Counted from the first letter of the stretch, positions 10,762-22,349 are shown. The stretch is 64,000 nt of DNA from Chaetoderma sp. LZ-2023a (GCA_034401795.1 CM067370.1:54238880-54302879), one strand, 5' to 3'. Notes: generated by a model not told the origin, from the letters alone. Numbers and translations: made by a program.

Positions 10762-11704
10762 TACACGGACAAACTTATGGCAGTCGTCACATGATGGCGG
10801 GGCTGGCTTGGCCTATAAAATAAGCACAAACCTACAATAAACAAGCGGAACGAGACCCGGATGGAAGGCAGACAATTAATTTTCAAATAATTTGACTCAT
10901 AAATTAACCGTAACCTCCCCGCACCCCACCCCGCCACGTTACAACAACGATCGCATTGATTATGACGACAAGTACGCGGCGGGCACAACACACCCATAAT
11001 AGATCCTCCAGGATGTGTAACGGCTCCAGGAATCATATCGCATAGCATTCAGGGTATATTTACTAATCAATATAAATTATACTCCTAACGAACGCAGCAC
11101 GATATGTGAAGAAAACAACAAAATGTATAACAAAACTGCTGTCTCACACGGTAAAACCGCAGACCACACATCTACTCAAGAATTTTGAAACCACCGATCA
11201 TTGCAAACCGATCGTGATCGCACGTAAACTTGATCATTCTAAAGTTTCCGGTACCATTTTTAGTACGCAGCACCCAGAATAAGATGCGCGAATTAATGAA
11301 AAAATTTTTCTTCACATAAACATCCGAGCGACCGGGTGTGACGTCACCCGCTCGGATTCTACGGAGAACGACGTCAGCCGATATTCGTGTTAGAAATACC
11401 GTAGCAAACACCTATTTTCATATCTGCCGATCGCCTGTTGGGGTTTAAAGAAGGCGATCGTCTGGCATATATCGTTGTTAGCACACGTCCCAGATTCTAT
11501 GGGGACAGAAATTGGAACATGCGACACAACGAAATTTAGAGACCTAAGTCTTTTAACTATGGATAATAAAGAACAATACAACCTGGTTGTCTTGGGCGGT
11601 ATTCTCCATAGTCCTTAGTTAATCCTTTCAGAACACACAAACTATCACTGATTAAAGACTTAGATTATTTTAAAACACTAAAATCCTTAATGCAAAAAGC
11701 ATGT
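10762..11704 (-). promoter_or_regulatory. DIRS A 5' leader and presumed promoter region
   Basis: The noncoding segment between the right ITR and the gag ATG holds no credible ORF. It contains a perfect CRE (TGACGTCA at 11339-11346) inside a larger palindrome (ccgagcg ... cgctcgg). The same segment is almost unchanged in copy E and decayed in copy C. Promoter function is inferred from position only. Confidence 0.45.
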
Positions 11705-11886
11705 ATTGCTCTTGTCGCTATGCAAACAAGAATGAGCTCTATGGTAAACGGGTACTCGGCAGTTGGGAGCCGAGTACCCGGTTCCCAGGAGTCGGTAAAG
11801 CTTTCTAAGTCTATAATCCTAGAGCCGCTGTCAGGGCCAGCTGTATATCAGAAGTAACAGAATGGTGAGTATTGATCGAAGGAGAA
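11705..11886. repeat. DIRS A right inverted terminal repeat
   Basis: Inverted match to 4800-4985, ending gagtattgatcgaaggagaa at 11886. The outer ~20 bases are specific to this end and are copied in reverse complement in the second half of the ICR (5094-5115). Confidence 0.9.
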
Positions 11887-13012
11887 AGATGGATGGCAAT
11901 CCAGAAAGATACATAAACATACTTATCGCAAATTCGCAATATACCCATGCATTTCATGCATGGTGGATAAAAAGCTACATCTAGTAGTTTAACTTTACAA
12001 ATTTTGCAGATCTATGTTTTGAAAGCATCACAGCTGATGATATCTTTTTGCCAAATACTTCCTTTATTACAGCTAAACCTGTTCAAGAGACCAGCTGCCT
12101 TTTGCGTCCAAAATGATGTTGTGTACCTTTCTCGAGAAACACCTCCGTTGAGAGAGTTAGACAATCACAATCTGTTGTCATCAAAAAGTATTTTCTAGGA
12201 TATTAACATGCATTTAATGCATGCACATATAACACGAACACATGAATAAGTTTACATATTTATTTGGCGACAGACATAAACCGGTCACGCCTGCACTTAT
12301 GTCTAATGTACTGGTTGCCTCCCCTGGGAAGGCAACACGACGCTTGAGGCATGTAACATGTATTTAAAAATACATATTTATAGATTACTTAGACTGGCCA
12401 AAAACAGATTCTGCAGTGATCTTAACAAAGTCTATTTACACACTTTGAAGACAATTAAAAAAAAATTCAACACTGAAATGCCTGGCTTGATAACCACGCA
12501 AAACATTCCAGTGATCAAGCAAAACATTAATCTTCTTTTGGTCTGCAAATGGACATATTCTATGAGAAAATTTCAATTTCTTGAATAATTTTGAGACTTA
12601 ATGGTTTACGTCAGACTTGACTGCACATTGTTGCCATAGAAATATTTATACTAGAATGCACAGTCGATGACAGGCCATCGCAAATCCCCATGCTTCCACC
12701 AACTTTGACGTTCTGCCCCCACCCTGACACTACCTTATCCTGGGTGCGGATGTATCGCAATCCGTAATCATATGAGTAACTAACATACAAAATTTGGTTG
12801 AATTCCACTAGTTTTGGAGATCGCCAGATGGACGGATAGATGGACAGGCATAGGTGATTGCAATATCACTTCCATTTTTTCAAAACGTGTGGGGATAACA
12901 AGATGTTCTTCAGCTGACATGCCGCGTCACATCCATATTGCATTCCCCAAAGGTGTTGTGGTGTGACGCTTTAATTAACTAACAATAATTAATGACATGC
13001 AATGACAAATAC
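11887..13012 (-). other. GluN1 intron 3, 5' part
   Basis: This is intron sequence between exon 3 and DIRS A. No coding segment was recognised. It carries palindromic MITE family 1 copy 2 (about 12440-12600) and a low-copy-looking stretch at 12620-12900 that resembles generic interspersed repeat. Confidence 0.5.
12440..12600. mobile_element. Palindromic MITE family 1, copy 2
   Basis: It contains gaaatgcctggcttgataa, an aacattccagtg return arm, and the distal stretch tctgcaaatggacatattct shared with the copy near 26400. It has no ORF. Confidence 0.5.
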
Positions 13013-13189
13013 CTTTAGGCGTTTCTTCTTCGTTGCAGCTTGGAACTGAGCTAGCATTGCCCATCCTTCCTCAGCCGAACTGTGAATAAACACCACCTGT
13101 GTCCACTGGAAGTACTCACACAGCGACATCCATACATCTGCCTGCTTGGACCATGGAGGTACTGTACGCAGGAATGTTTTGTGTACAGT
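13013..13189 (-). CDS. GRIN1: NMDA receptor subunit 1 (GluN1), exon 3
   Basis: This 59-codon exon is phase 0 at both ends and sits in the amino-terminal domain. Key residues are TFLRTVPPWSKQADVW, closely matching the FLRTVPPYSHQ..VW signature of GluN1, followed by WTQVVFIHSSAEEGWAML, corresponding to the WNHIILLVSDDHEGR region. The acceptor is ttacttcag (AG at 13191-13190) and the donor gtattt (13012-13007). It joins exon 2 after SDK in frame. The assignment is by family knowledge; an ortholog search was not run. Confidence 0.92.
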
Positions 13190-13261
13190 CTGAAGTAAGA
13201 CAATTAAAAAACGGATTATAAGAAAGTAGGTCAAATATGTTCACATCCACTTTATCACTTC

Positions 13262-13385
13262 GGTCATTCACCAATGGATGAATACAGTTTTAGCTATCCC
13301 CCACCCAACTGTAGCTAAGCTCCATCCACGCTTTGTCCATGTTGTGATCGATCAAACCCTGAACTTCCTGAATCTCACATCAAAC
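13262..13385. repeat. Dispersed repeat, pair of 1945-2070
   Basis: The block from caatggatgaatacagtttt to the ctgaacttcctgaatctc stretch matches 1945-2070 with scattered substitutions and small indels. Both copies have the same orientation. Its origin is not recognised. Confidence 0.55.
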
Positions 13386-13459
13386 AATTCCGTATATCAT
13401 GATGATTGGCATTAGATACATGTGCATGTATTGAACTGAGACATACTCTTCCACTACAT

Positions 13460-13620
13460 ATCTACATATCACAACCAAATGCACGCATGCACACACAGTA
13501 CACAGACATGTACGCAGACCAGGGTTGCAAAATTCCCAGAAAGTTTGAAGTTGGTAAACTTCCACGGGGATTTTGAGGGAATATTGGGAATTTTGGGAAA
13601 CATTTAGCAACATTATTTTC
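13460..13620. repeat. Inverted partner of repeat at 23776-24010
   Basis: It contains a CA-rich stretch, cagggttgcaaaattccc and ggaatattgggaattttggg. The reverse complements of these (attccccaatattcccc, ttcccggaaagtttcc, gtgcaaccct) occur at 23776-23900, in the same intron at its other end. Confidence 0.6.
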
Positions 13621-13939
13621 TTGCAATAAATGTCTATAGCAACATTCTACTAGCAGACTAGTATTTAAACTCATACCTATAACATGGTATTACATCTTAC
13701 CTGTAGATGAAACTACAACCTGACATGCCTGTGACATGCCTGATTAAACATTTTACATAAGCTTTAAATCTTTTATTTCAAAGATACAAAATTTGGTTCA
13801 AGGCACAAATGTCAGCATGATACATGGCAACTTTACAAAATATTATAATTTATTTCACTTGAACTTGCTAAATTTATTGAAACTTTTAAAGCTAAAGCTT
13901 TGTATATGTGAGAGTAAGAAATGAAACAGTCTATTTAAG

Positions 13940-14990
13940 CCATTAAAGGAAGGCCATCAAGCTAAATTTATTGAGGTTGAACTGTCTGTTTGCTTCAATG
14001 AGTTTCAGATTGGATCTAATGGCACGCTGATCTATAAGGAAATTTAGCAATGGATGACAGTGCTCCTGGATCAAATAGATCGGCCCACCATGCAGCAGGT
14101 CATGTAGATTCTCTGTTTTCACAGCCAATCTTTTGCATAATATTTGGCCAAATTTGATAGTATTTTGCATTATACTATCTATTCAGCCATAAGCCTTGCC
14201 CACTTGCTCATCACTGAGGTACTCATCTTGATGCTTAGGATCTAGCATGTTGACAGCAGTGTGGGTTGGTTTCATGCAAAATTCTATCCCCTCATGTAAT
14301 GAAATTGTCAATTTAAATTTATGCGCCCAAGCAGTGTGGTTGTATTATGTGATTGCGCTCATATCCGACCCATTTGCGCATCCATCATTATGATTCTTCT
14401 GGCCTGGTTCTGATCTCAAAACTTTTGAACTTATACCTACAATTTTCTTTCAGTGCTATATTAGGCATAGAAAAAATATGATTTTGTTTCGACAAGATCC
14501 ATCCACAATCGGCGGAGATAGATATGATTTTAATTTTCTTGCATGGTCCAGTTCTCGGAAGGTTTTGAAGTTACTCATATTTGTTTTAACAGATATATTG
14601 GTATTTGGGCATAGACGCAGTGTCATGACTGGGCATTGGCAAAATCTTTCCATATTCACCATTCCCCTCAACACCTTGTTTAAGTAGTTTTGCTTGTCAA
14701 CTTCAGGCTTGTCACCTTTTCTTCAATGTTTGTTTTGGAGAAAAGGTTGCATTTATCACATGATGCTATATGTACTTTACAACCATTGCCTTCTTGAAGA
14801 GGATGTCCTTGGTATTCAAGCCGATGAAAATGTTCAAGGAGGTTGAGCCGATGTGTTGCGCAGGATTTATGTGTGGTTATTTTGTGTGAGTTATTATTTC
14901 CAGACAGCCTTCATATTTTCCGCCTTATCAGTCAATAAGTGATATACATATTTTTTATGGACCAATCTCTGTAATGTCAGCTTTAAGTTA
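13940..14990 (-). pseudogene. hAT-superfamily transposase relic (DUF659-like)
   Basis: The decayed cut-and-paste transposase carries a hAT-like motif order on the minus strand: YHLLTDKAENMKAVWK near 14895-14945 (family TD.A.NM..AW pattern), SCATHRLNLLEHF near 14830-14865 (C..H.LNL pattern), and THTAVNMLDPKHQDEYLSDE near 14200-14260 (the H..A..LDP......L... segment). A helical stretch runs on to 13943. Stops (TAA/TAG near 14890, TGA near 14180) and frame changes show it is dead. Termini and target duplications were not identified. Assignment rests on motif order only. Confidence 0.6.
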
Positions 14991-15018
14991 GTTCCAACAT
15001 AAATATACATTTATCGAT

Positions 15019-16522
15019 TTAAACAAGAGACCCAAGAGGCCTGTATCGCTTACCTGGATCATAGGCATTTCAACTAGAATGCTCTTTATCAACAAGATGG
15101 CCACTGAACCATTTATCCGACAGTTTCAAAAATTGCAAATTTGAGATCAGAATACCCAAAAACACTATTATATAAAACCAATTTCGGCCTCAAAATCCAT
15201 CAAATAAAAAGATCAAATATGGACATCAAACATGCTATATTTTGATTGGCCCATGGTGTCCAGGTTTTTTAAACAAACTTCAATGGCCCTTAGTCCCTAC
15301 CCATATCTGCCAAATGTCGGCCCAATCCCTTTAGCGGTTTTGGAGAAGTCGTTTTCACTACAACTAGGTCAACCAAGATGGCCGCCAAACCATTTGACCA
15401 ATCAAGTTCCCTTGAACAAACTTGGTTCAGCTCTTGCCCTAAATCATATTTCATCAGGTATGCATCAATCCCATAAGCGGCTTCGGAGATTTTTATAGAT
15501 GTTTCTAAAAATCGGCCAAAATCCAAGATGGCCACTGGCCCAATTGGCCCATCGGCTTCGTTTGAACAAACTTGAATCTCTTTACCCTAAGGATGCTTCC
15601 TGCCAAATATAAATTGAAATCGGCCAGGTAGTTCTCCAGAAGAAAACATTTTAAATTTTACATTGCTTTAGCATGGGAGCTTTTGGTGGGAAAAAGATCC
15701 AAGATGGCCACCAAAGCATTTATGCGACAGTTTCGAAAATTTCAAATCTGAGATTAGAATACCCCAAAACACATACAAAACCAATTTGGGCCTCAAAATC
15801 CATCAAATAAAAAAAATCCAATATGGCCGCCAAACATGCTATATTTTGATTGGCCCACGGCGGCCATGTTTTTTGATGGATCAACTTCTCTTGAATAAAC
15901 TTTAATGGTCCTTAGGCCATAATCATATCTGCCAAATTTCGGCCCGATCCCTTCAGAGGTTCTGGAGAAGAAGTCATTTTCGCTATAACTAGGTCAACCA
16001 AGATGGATGCCAAACCATTTGACCAATCAAGTTCCCTTGAACAAACTTGGCTCAGCACTTGCCCTAAATCATATTTCATGAGGTTTGCATCAATCCCACA
16101 AGCGGTTTCGGAGATTTTTAGACGTCTCTAAAAATCGGCAAAAATCCAAGATGGCCGCCAGCCCAATTGGACGATCGGCTTCGTTTGAACAAACTTGAAT
16201 CTCTATGCCCTAAGGATGCTTCTTCCGAAATATAATTGAAATCGGACCATAAGTTCTCGAGAAGAAAACATTTTAAATTTCCCATCGCTTTAGTATGGGA
16301 GGTTTTGGCGAGAAAATGATCCAAGATGGCCGCCAAACCGCTTATCCGACAGTTTTGAAAATTGTAAAGCGGTTTTGGAGAAGTCTTTTTCGCTACAACT
16401 AGGTCAACCAAGATGGCCGCCGAACCATTTGACCAATCAAGTTCCCTTGAACAAACTTGGTTCGGGCCTAGATCATATTTCATGAGATTTGCATCAATCC
16501 CCTAAGCGGTTTTGGAGAAGAT
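15019..16522 (+). repeat. Long dispersed 'aagatggccgcc' repeat, part 1 (host of DIRS B)
   Basis: The interspersed sequence begins around caagagacccaagaggcctg. It consists of diverged internal tandem modules of a few hundred bases, each containing caagatggccgcc, ccaatcaagttcccttgaac and ttcatcaggt/ttcatgaggt phrases. DIRS B interrupts it at 16522/23412, and it ends at about 23653 in aggtgagctaataa. Other partial copies lie at 1-80, 32870-32992 and 34150-34714. It has no long ORF and is probably a non-autonomous or repeat-derived family. Confidence 0.75.
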
Positions 16523-16565
16523 TAAACGAAATCTAGGATTTGTTTTTTCACGAGAGAGTTGATAC

Positions 16566-16790
16566 TTACCTCCCTAATACTTATTGATATTGCTAAATAT
16601 CGGCTTTCACTCAATAAACACTCAGATTAAAACAGTTAGGTGCCCCTACTGGGCAGGGAGTCAGAGTGTAGTCTGGCGGATGCCAGCCCCACCCCCGCGC
16701 ATGCGCAGACTAGCACTTCCTCTGACTAATTTATTGGCTGACACACATGCAACTATTAAGAGCCTGAAGACCGAGCATCTGTGAGGTGGA
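16566..16790. repeat. DIRS B left inverted terminal repeat with NRF1-like palindrome
   Basis: Inverted match to about 23205-23395: ggagtcagagtgtagtctgg is repeated in reverse complement near 23280. The palindrome GCGCATGCGC at 16697-16706 matches the NRF1 consensus core and is perfect in both ITRs. Confidence 0.9.
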
Positions 16791-16805
16791 CAGGCCGGGT
16801 CCGTA

Positions 16806-16895
16806 TCTAGGGAGGTAAGTATCAACTCTCTCGTGAAAAAAGAAATCCTAGATTTCGTTTATTTCACTTCAAGAGTATACTTACCTCCCTAATAC
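16806..16895. repeat. DIRS B internal complementary region
   Basis: The segment aagtatcaactctctcgtga (near 16816) is the reverse complement of the left outer terminus (16523-16575). It runs directly into tttcacttcaagagtatact (near 16862), the reverse complement of the right outer terminus (23385-23411). This is the same architecture as in element A. Confidence 0.9.
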
Positions 16896-17447
16896 TTATT
16901 GATATTGCCAGAATTCGACAGGGAATTCGGCGGGAGGGAGGCGAGGTCAAAAGACCAGCTCATCCCTATACGCTTTTCTGCGTTTAAGGCACTTAAACTT
17001 CTGAAACTGTGTGAAAACACAGTCAGGATTTGACCAACCATCGAATAACACAACCGATGTAAGAGAGATGACCGAATGTCATATGCGCTCCTCCCCCCCC
17101 CCCCCCTTCCTGGAAGGAAGACTCGAATGACCTCAATGTCCCATATGCTCTCTACGTACAAGTGCCATGTACTACAGGACAGAGACGAAAAAACTCCATT
17201 TTCGTATACTCTCAATAATGAACCACATAAACACACAAACCATCATCATGCTAATAACAACGGGTAACGTGACAATACAATCAACAATGGACAACACATG
17301 AACAAGACTGACCTTGTTGAACTTGGGTGCTGACATCATCTTCCCAGTGGTGAAGACTGATGCAGTGCCAAAAAAGTGGTTGTTTCCAATAATTAATTGT
17401 GAAATATATAAGCAATGAGGAAACCTCATCAAATAATGTACACCTAG

Positions 17448-18460
17448 TTATTTTTTCAAAATCGACAAGGCGAGAGGATTAGAGGAGTCACGGAGATAAT
17501 GGTCTGTAAAACTTGACTCACAGTGCCACTGAGCAACCGACATAATGTCATCCACAGGGACCCCATTAAATAGGGCAGTGGATGTCACTACGCCGCGGAC
17601 ACTGAGCCTTGGCCACGTCAACCTGCTTCCCGGTGACGGATTTATGACAAAACTGAATACATTCTACAATCCACCTGGAAATGGTGTCCTTCGACGCCCT
17701 GCCATGGGGTTCAATATATGACAACCATAACGCTGACTGGTCGGTGCGCCACTCCGATGTACGTTGTTTGTACCGGAGCAGCGCCCGGACGGGACACCAT
17801 ACTTTAGAATTAGGATCATATCTAGTTAAAGTTGGCAAAACAATAGGTTGACCTGGATATTTCAAAGACTGATTCTTAGCCAAGAAATTAATCCTAGGTA
17901 GCAGCTTAAGGCCTTCCCCTGTAACCACAAAACGGTCAACCTCGGCTGATAAGGCATGAATTTCACTCCTACGCCTAGCCGAGGCCGCAGCAATTAAAAA
18001 TACAGATTTAAGAGTTAATAGTTTCATAGAAATGGAACTAAGTGGTTCAAAAGGCTTATCACCTAGTACCTGAAGCACCAGAGATAAACTCCAAGACGGA
18101 ATCACCGGGGGATTCCTTGGTCTTAGATTGCCCATGCCTTTAATTAATACATTTAATGTACTTACTTCATCACTTCCCTTCTTAGCCAAGCAAGGAATAA
18201 CAGACATTAAAGCTGACTTATAACCAGCAATAGAGTTAGGCTTGAGGCTATAGGCATCATACAGGTGACAGAGGAAATCAGCTACTTCCTGAATAGATGA
18301 ATCCATTGGATCAATACATCTTTTTGAGCAGCACTCTGCAAATCTGTTGATTTTATAATTATATGCTCTGGAGGTTGACCCCCTCCTGGCTTTGGCCATA
18401 AACATGGCTGCTTGCTCAGAAAAGCCCTCCTTAATTTTAGATTCCTTGACAACATCCACG
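17448..18460 (-). pseudogene. DIRS B tyrosine recombinase (one frameshift)
   Basis: The core-binding part (EGFSEQAAMFMAKARRGSTS) lies near 18380-18440, and box I arginine (ASARRRSEIHALSAE) near 17950-17990. The second arginine (SVRGVVTST) and the Tyr segment (QWHCESSFTDHYLRD) are readable only after a frame change near 17601-17606. There gctcagtg has apparently lost a CA compared with the expected reading. The stop is TAA at 17448-17450. Apart from that two-base loss, all catalytic boxes are present, so the lesion is recent or an assembly error. Confidence 0.85.
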
Positions 18461-18467
18461 CAGTCAA

Positions 18468-20271
18468 TCAGAACATTGACGGATTGTTGTGAAGGGCCTT
18501 GCCCTGGAAGATAATGTCGTCCATCAGAGGCAGAGGAACCGGATTGCAGACCAGAAGGTCCAGCAGATCCGTATACCACGATCGGCTTGGCCAATCCGGG
18601 GCGATCAGGAGCACTTGGCACTCCTCCTGCCGGATTTTCTGAAGAACTTTTGGAATCATGATTGCTGGAGGGAATGCGTATGCATACATTCCCGCCCAGC
18701 TGATAGCTAACGCATCTGTTGCGAAAGCGCTTGGATCTGGAATCGGAGAGACGTACGTCGTCATCTTCGCATTCCTCTTCGTTGCGAACAAATCGATGTT
18801 GGGCCACCCCCAATGGTCGAACAGACGATCCACCACACTTTGATTTAGTTGCCATTCCGTGGGTAAAACACTCATCCTTCGGCTCAATGAGTCTGCTAGC
18901 AGATTTAACCTTCCCGGAATATGAACTGCTTTCAAGGTAATCCTGTGATCCAGGCACCAACAAAGCAGTCTCCATGTCATCATACAGAGACTGGGCGACT
19001 TCGTTCCGCCCTGGCGGTTTATGTCAGTCACTACAGTTGAGTTGTCTGAACGAATAAGAACAATCTTGCCCTGAACTTTCCGTAAGAAATGTTCCAGGCC
19101 CAGGACTACTGCTCTTAGTTCCAGTAGATTGATATGTTCCTTTGACTGATCCAGATCCCACAGCCCTGATATTGTGGACTCTTCCAGGCAAGCTCCCCAC
19201 CCCTCCATCGATGCATCTGTATACAGTCACCTGAGGGTGGGGAGGGGTTAGCAAAACCCCCAACAGGAGATTCTCTGTCTTCAACCACCATTGCAGGTGG
19301 TGAATTAGAGGCGCCAACACTGACACATTCGAGTCCAGTGAACCTGTACTCTGGGTCCATTGTGTCATGAGAAAAAGCTGGATCGGCCACCTGCGTAAGG
19401 CGGCCTGAGGAATGACTGGTTCCAATGAAACCATCAACCCCAGCATTCTCAAGTAAACCCGTGCCAGGACATGACGACTGTCGCACACTGACTGAATTAC
19501 TGAGATGAGTTTCTGAACTCTCTCCTGAGTAGGATAAACATATCCTGTCTCTAGATCGAAGAACATCCCCAGGTAAACAAACTTCTGGGATGGAGTCAGC
19601 TCTGATTTTTGAAAATTTATCATCCAGCCTAAATCCGTGAGCATTTTCAAAACAATCTCCAGATTGGTCGATAAACTTTCCTGGATGTGTGCTTTTAACA
19701 GCCAGTCATCTATGTACGTGTGGACTGCTATGCTTCTCCTGCGGAGGTATGCTGTGATCGCAAGAACCACACGGGTGAAAACCCGAGGAGTGGTGGAAAT
19801 TCCGAAGGGTAACACCCTGAATTCCCACTGTCTGCTCTGGAATGCAAATCTCAGGAAGCGACGGAAACTCCTCGCTATGGGAATGTGGAAATAAGCATCC
19901 TTCAAATCTATTGAAGCTGTCCACATTCCCTTCTCTAACCCCGCCAACACCGAGCGCACAGTCTCCATCTTGAAACTGGGCGTCTCTATGAACTTGTTCA
20001 ACGGCTTGAGGTTGAGAATTGGTCTCCACCCTCCGGTGTTTTTTGTTACCAAGAACACGGTTGAATAGAAGCCAGGACACTTTTGTGCCGGCTGAATAGC
20101 TCCTTTTAGTATGAGCGAATTTATCTCCTCCTCGATACACAACCTTTGCTCCGGATCTCTCGGATTCGGAGTCCAGATTGGCACTAGAGACAGTCGCGAT
20201 GGGGGGCCTGTCATCCAATCGGGATAATACCCGATTGAAAGCCATCGCAAGACTAAACGGTCCTGAGTCAA
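18468..20271 (-). pseudogene. DIRS B reverse transcriptase-RNase H (one frameshift)
   Basis: The RT is open over about 350 codons: GGWRPILNLKPLNKF (residues ~80-94), motif A ASIDLKDAYFHIPI with catalytic Asp at ~122, LPFGISTTPRVF, and motif C YIDDWLLKA at ~186-194. The RNase H part has INLLELRAVVLGLEHF, the RSDNSTVV acidic site, LADSLSRR and IDLFATKRNAK. The two parts are put out of frame at about 19218-19224, where tatacagatg appears to lack a CA. This is the second such loss in this element. The predicted intact product would be typical of DIRS RT-RH. Confidence 0.88.
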
Positions 20272-20358
20272 CCGTTCCCACTCTCCTTTGCCAGAAACAC
20301 CGGAGTGGTTCTCACCGCGGTAACCGGCCCATCAGGCACGATTACCACGACCAGATCC

Positions 20359-22349
20359 TCACGCACCACGCCCAGCACCGCGCGCACCTCGGTGCGCGGG
20401 TGGCTGCCTGGCTGACTGCGCCTGAGAAGCCTGCGCCCCCCTCACTGCAGGCCGAATCGCACGCGGCCGAGGCCGACGCTGCGATGGTGGTTGGCCTCTG
20501 ACCTGGCCACCTCCACCTCGAGCCTGCAGGGGACGATACGCAGGGGGTGCGGCGCAAACGCGCTCCCGACGGAGCACTTCAAACTGCTCGCGCAGCGCCC
20601 TCTGGTTATTGACCAGAGTAACCATCTCCTGGAGGTGTCTACATCCCTCACCTCCAAAGAGACCAGGACCTGTCATAGGCGTACGCAGTAGCCTATTGTA
20701 CAGGTCCTGGGACGGGCACAGATTGTCCAAGGCAAATGTGCGCCTTGCCCGGACACTCCTAGTCACCGCCCGAGTCATGCAGTCCAGAGCCAGGTCGATA
20801 CCCCCTGTAACAGCTGGGAGACGTGGGACAGAGCGGCAATCGAAGCTCTCCCACTCTCCTCCGCATCACGCAACGCGGCATTTGCCGAACCCAACACGTT
20901 CGAACACAAGACTCCCGTGTCAGAACGGGAGCCTGGCCGCGCATCCTCACCCAAAGCCGCGCGGTCATCCACACTCGGCTTGGGTACACCACTGTACCTC
21001 TGGTAATCCAGGGGCACGATGCGGCAACGCCGGGCCACCTCGCGAGGGGCCTTCGCGAGACGCCCATTCGCCTTAATGGACGTCTCCGCAGCCTCGAACA
21101 TGTCAACGACATGCTCTGCCAGCGGCAGAGATGGCATCGCGTTAGCAGTAGCCTTACCAGCTAACCACGGCCTGTGGTCACGCTGGCTAGCCGACTGCTC
21201 CACGGGCAGACCTGGCCTAACACTTACCAGCCACTGGCAAGCGTCAGACCAATCCTCTTCCGTGGCTAGCTGCGAGCGCTCTACAAGACGGGGGCCTTCG
21301 TCTTCCTCCTGAGCGCAAGCAGCAGAGCTTGACGGCGGATATGTTGATACCCCTGGCCAGCCAGGGAAAGCATGCGGGCCCAAAAGAACAGGCATGCTAA
21401 TCTCACTGGCCTGACCAGGAGCAGGCGCCGTGGTAGAGCGCGGGGCAGATACCGCCCCACCACGGCCCTGGCCAGCACCAGCGACACTCTCGGCAAGCCG
21501 AGGTATGCGGTAACGCTGGCCATCAGCAGCGCCCAGGGCCACCTTCTGAACCGTGAACTCTACTCCTGCGTGAGTAGAGCCATGGACTATGTCGCCTGTA
21601 TTCCCCGCGAGGGGTGCACAGACGTCATAATCCATGGCAACGTCTTCAGACGGCGACCCTAACAGGTAATCCTCTTCCTCCTGGCCAGAAAGATTAGACT
21701 CCGGGTCAGCAAAGAGAGCTAACCCGGACTGGCCAGGAAAGGTGCCATAGGAGGTACTGGCACCCGCGCCGTGCGGATATCCCTGGACTGATAAGCAGCC
21801 CGCGGGTTCCAGCGACAGCCGTCCACGACCCCTCGGCGCGGCACCAAGCCTGCTGCCAGGGTCGTGGAACGCACCCTCTAATGGGGCCACCTCTGAATCT
21901 ACGAACAACGGAAACGGCCTACGGACAGGTGATTCAGAGGTGGGGATTACCTGCTCCGAAGCAGATGATGAGGCCAACAAAGGATTTGGTCCAGGAAGCA
22001 TGCCACGAAGCAACTCTGGAACCAAATCCTTTATTGTCCTCTTCATCTCTCCCAACATCTCGGTCCGGAAGGCCTCCATATCCACCGCGGACGAGGCCTT
22101 CCTCTTACCCTTCTTACTCACACCCTCTCTTTTCTGCTTCTTCTTCTCCTCCTTCACCACCTTGTCCTTCGCCTGTAAGCACAAGAATTCGGACATTAGT
22201 TCGCCCCCCCAGTGCTTACATATCTCGCAATTAATCAAAGGACCGCAGGGGCTACGCTGATAGCAGAGATGAGGAAGAAACCTCTCCTCCAAGAAACGTC
22301 CACAGGATGAGCAACCAGGTCTCTGAAACAGGGCAAAGGACGAGGGCAA
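20359..22349 (-). pseudogene. DIRS B gag-like protein (524-codon ORF plus shifted tail)
   Basis: Starts at ATG 22349. It opens with a Cys/His-rich segment (CSSCGRFL, LPHLCYQRSPC, INCEICKHWGGEL), which could bind zinc as in element A. A lysine-rich stretch follows (KDKVVKEEKKKQKREGVSKK), then acidic and low-complexity sequence, and a conserved block ending near VSQLLQG. The last ~140 codons (TRSVRARRTFALDNLC, MTGPGLFGGEG) lie in another frame, entered at a five-G run near 20812. They match the A/C segment LTGPSIFGGQA. The region is GC-rich and hairpin-dense. The function is inferred from position; no known capsid fold is recognisable by eye. Confidence 0.65.

Larger units (their letters stand above)
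4786..11886 (-). mobile_element. DIRS-like retrotransposon A (full length, decayed)
   Basis: A 7.1-kb tyrosine-recombinase retrotransposon lies in GluN1 intron 3 in the sense direction of the gene. The order from its 5' end (high coordinate) is inverted terminal repeat, about 950-bp leader, gag-like region, RT plus RNase H, tyrosine recombinase, internal complementary region and second ITR. No methyltransferase domain was recognised. The trinucleotide GAA occurs at both boundaries (4786-4788 and 11884-11886). It matches the trinucleotide at the circle junction reproduced inside the internal complementary region. Coding regions contain several frameshifts and at least two nonsense changes, so this copy is not autonomous. 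Copy E is over 99% identical over the shared 1.16 kb. Confidence 0.9.

Noticed and set aside
20775-20820. Programmed frameshift at the five-G run in DIRS B gag (and four/five Gs in A/C)
   Set aside because: The G-runs are not at homologous positions in A/C and B, and copy C reads through in one frame. Ordinary indels explain it better.
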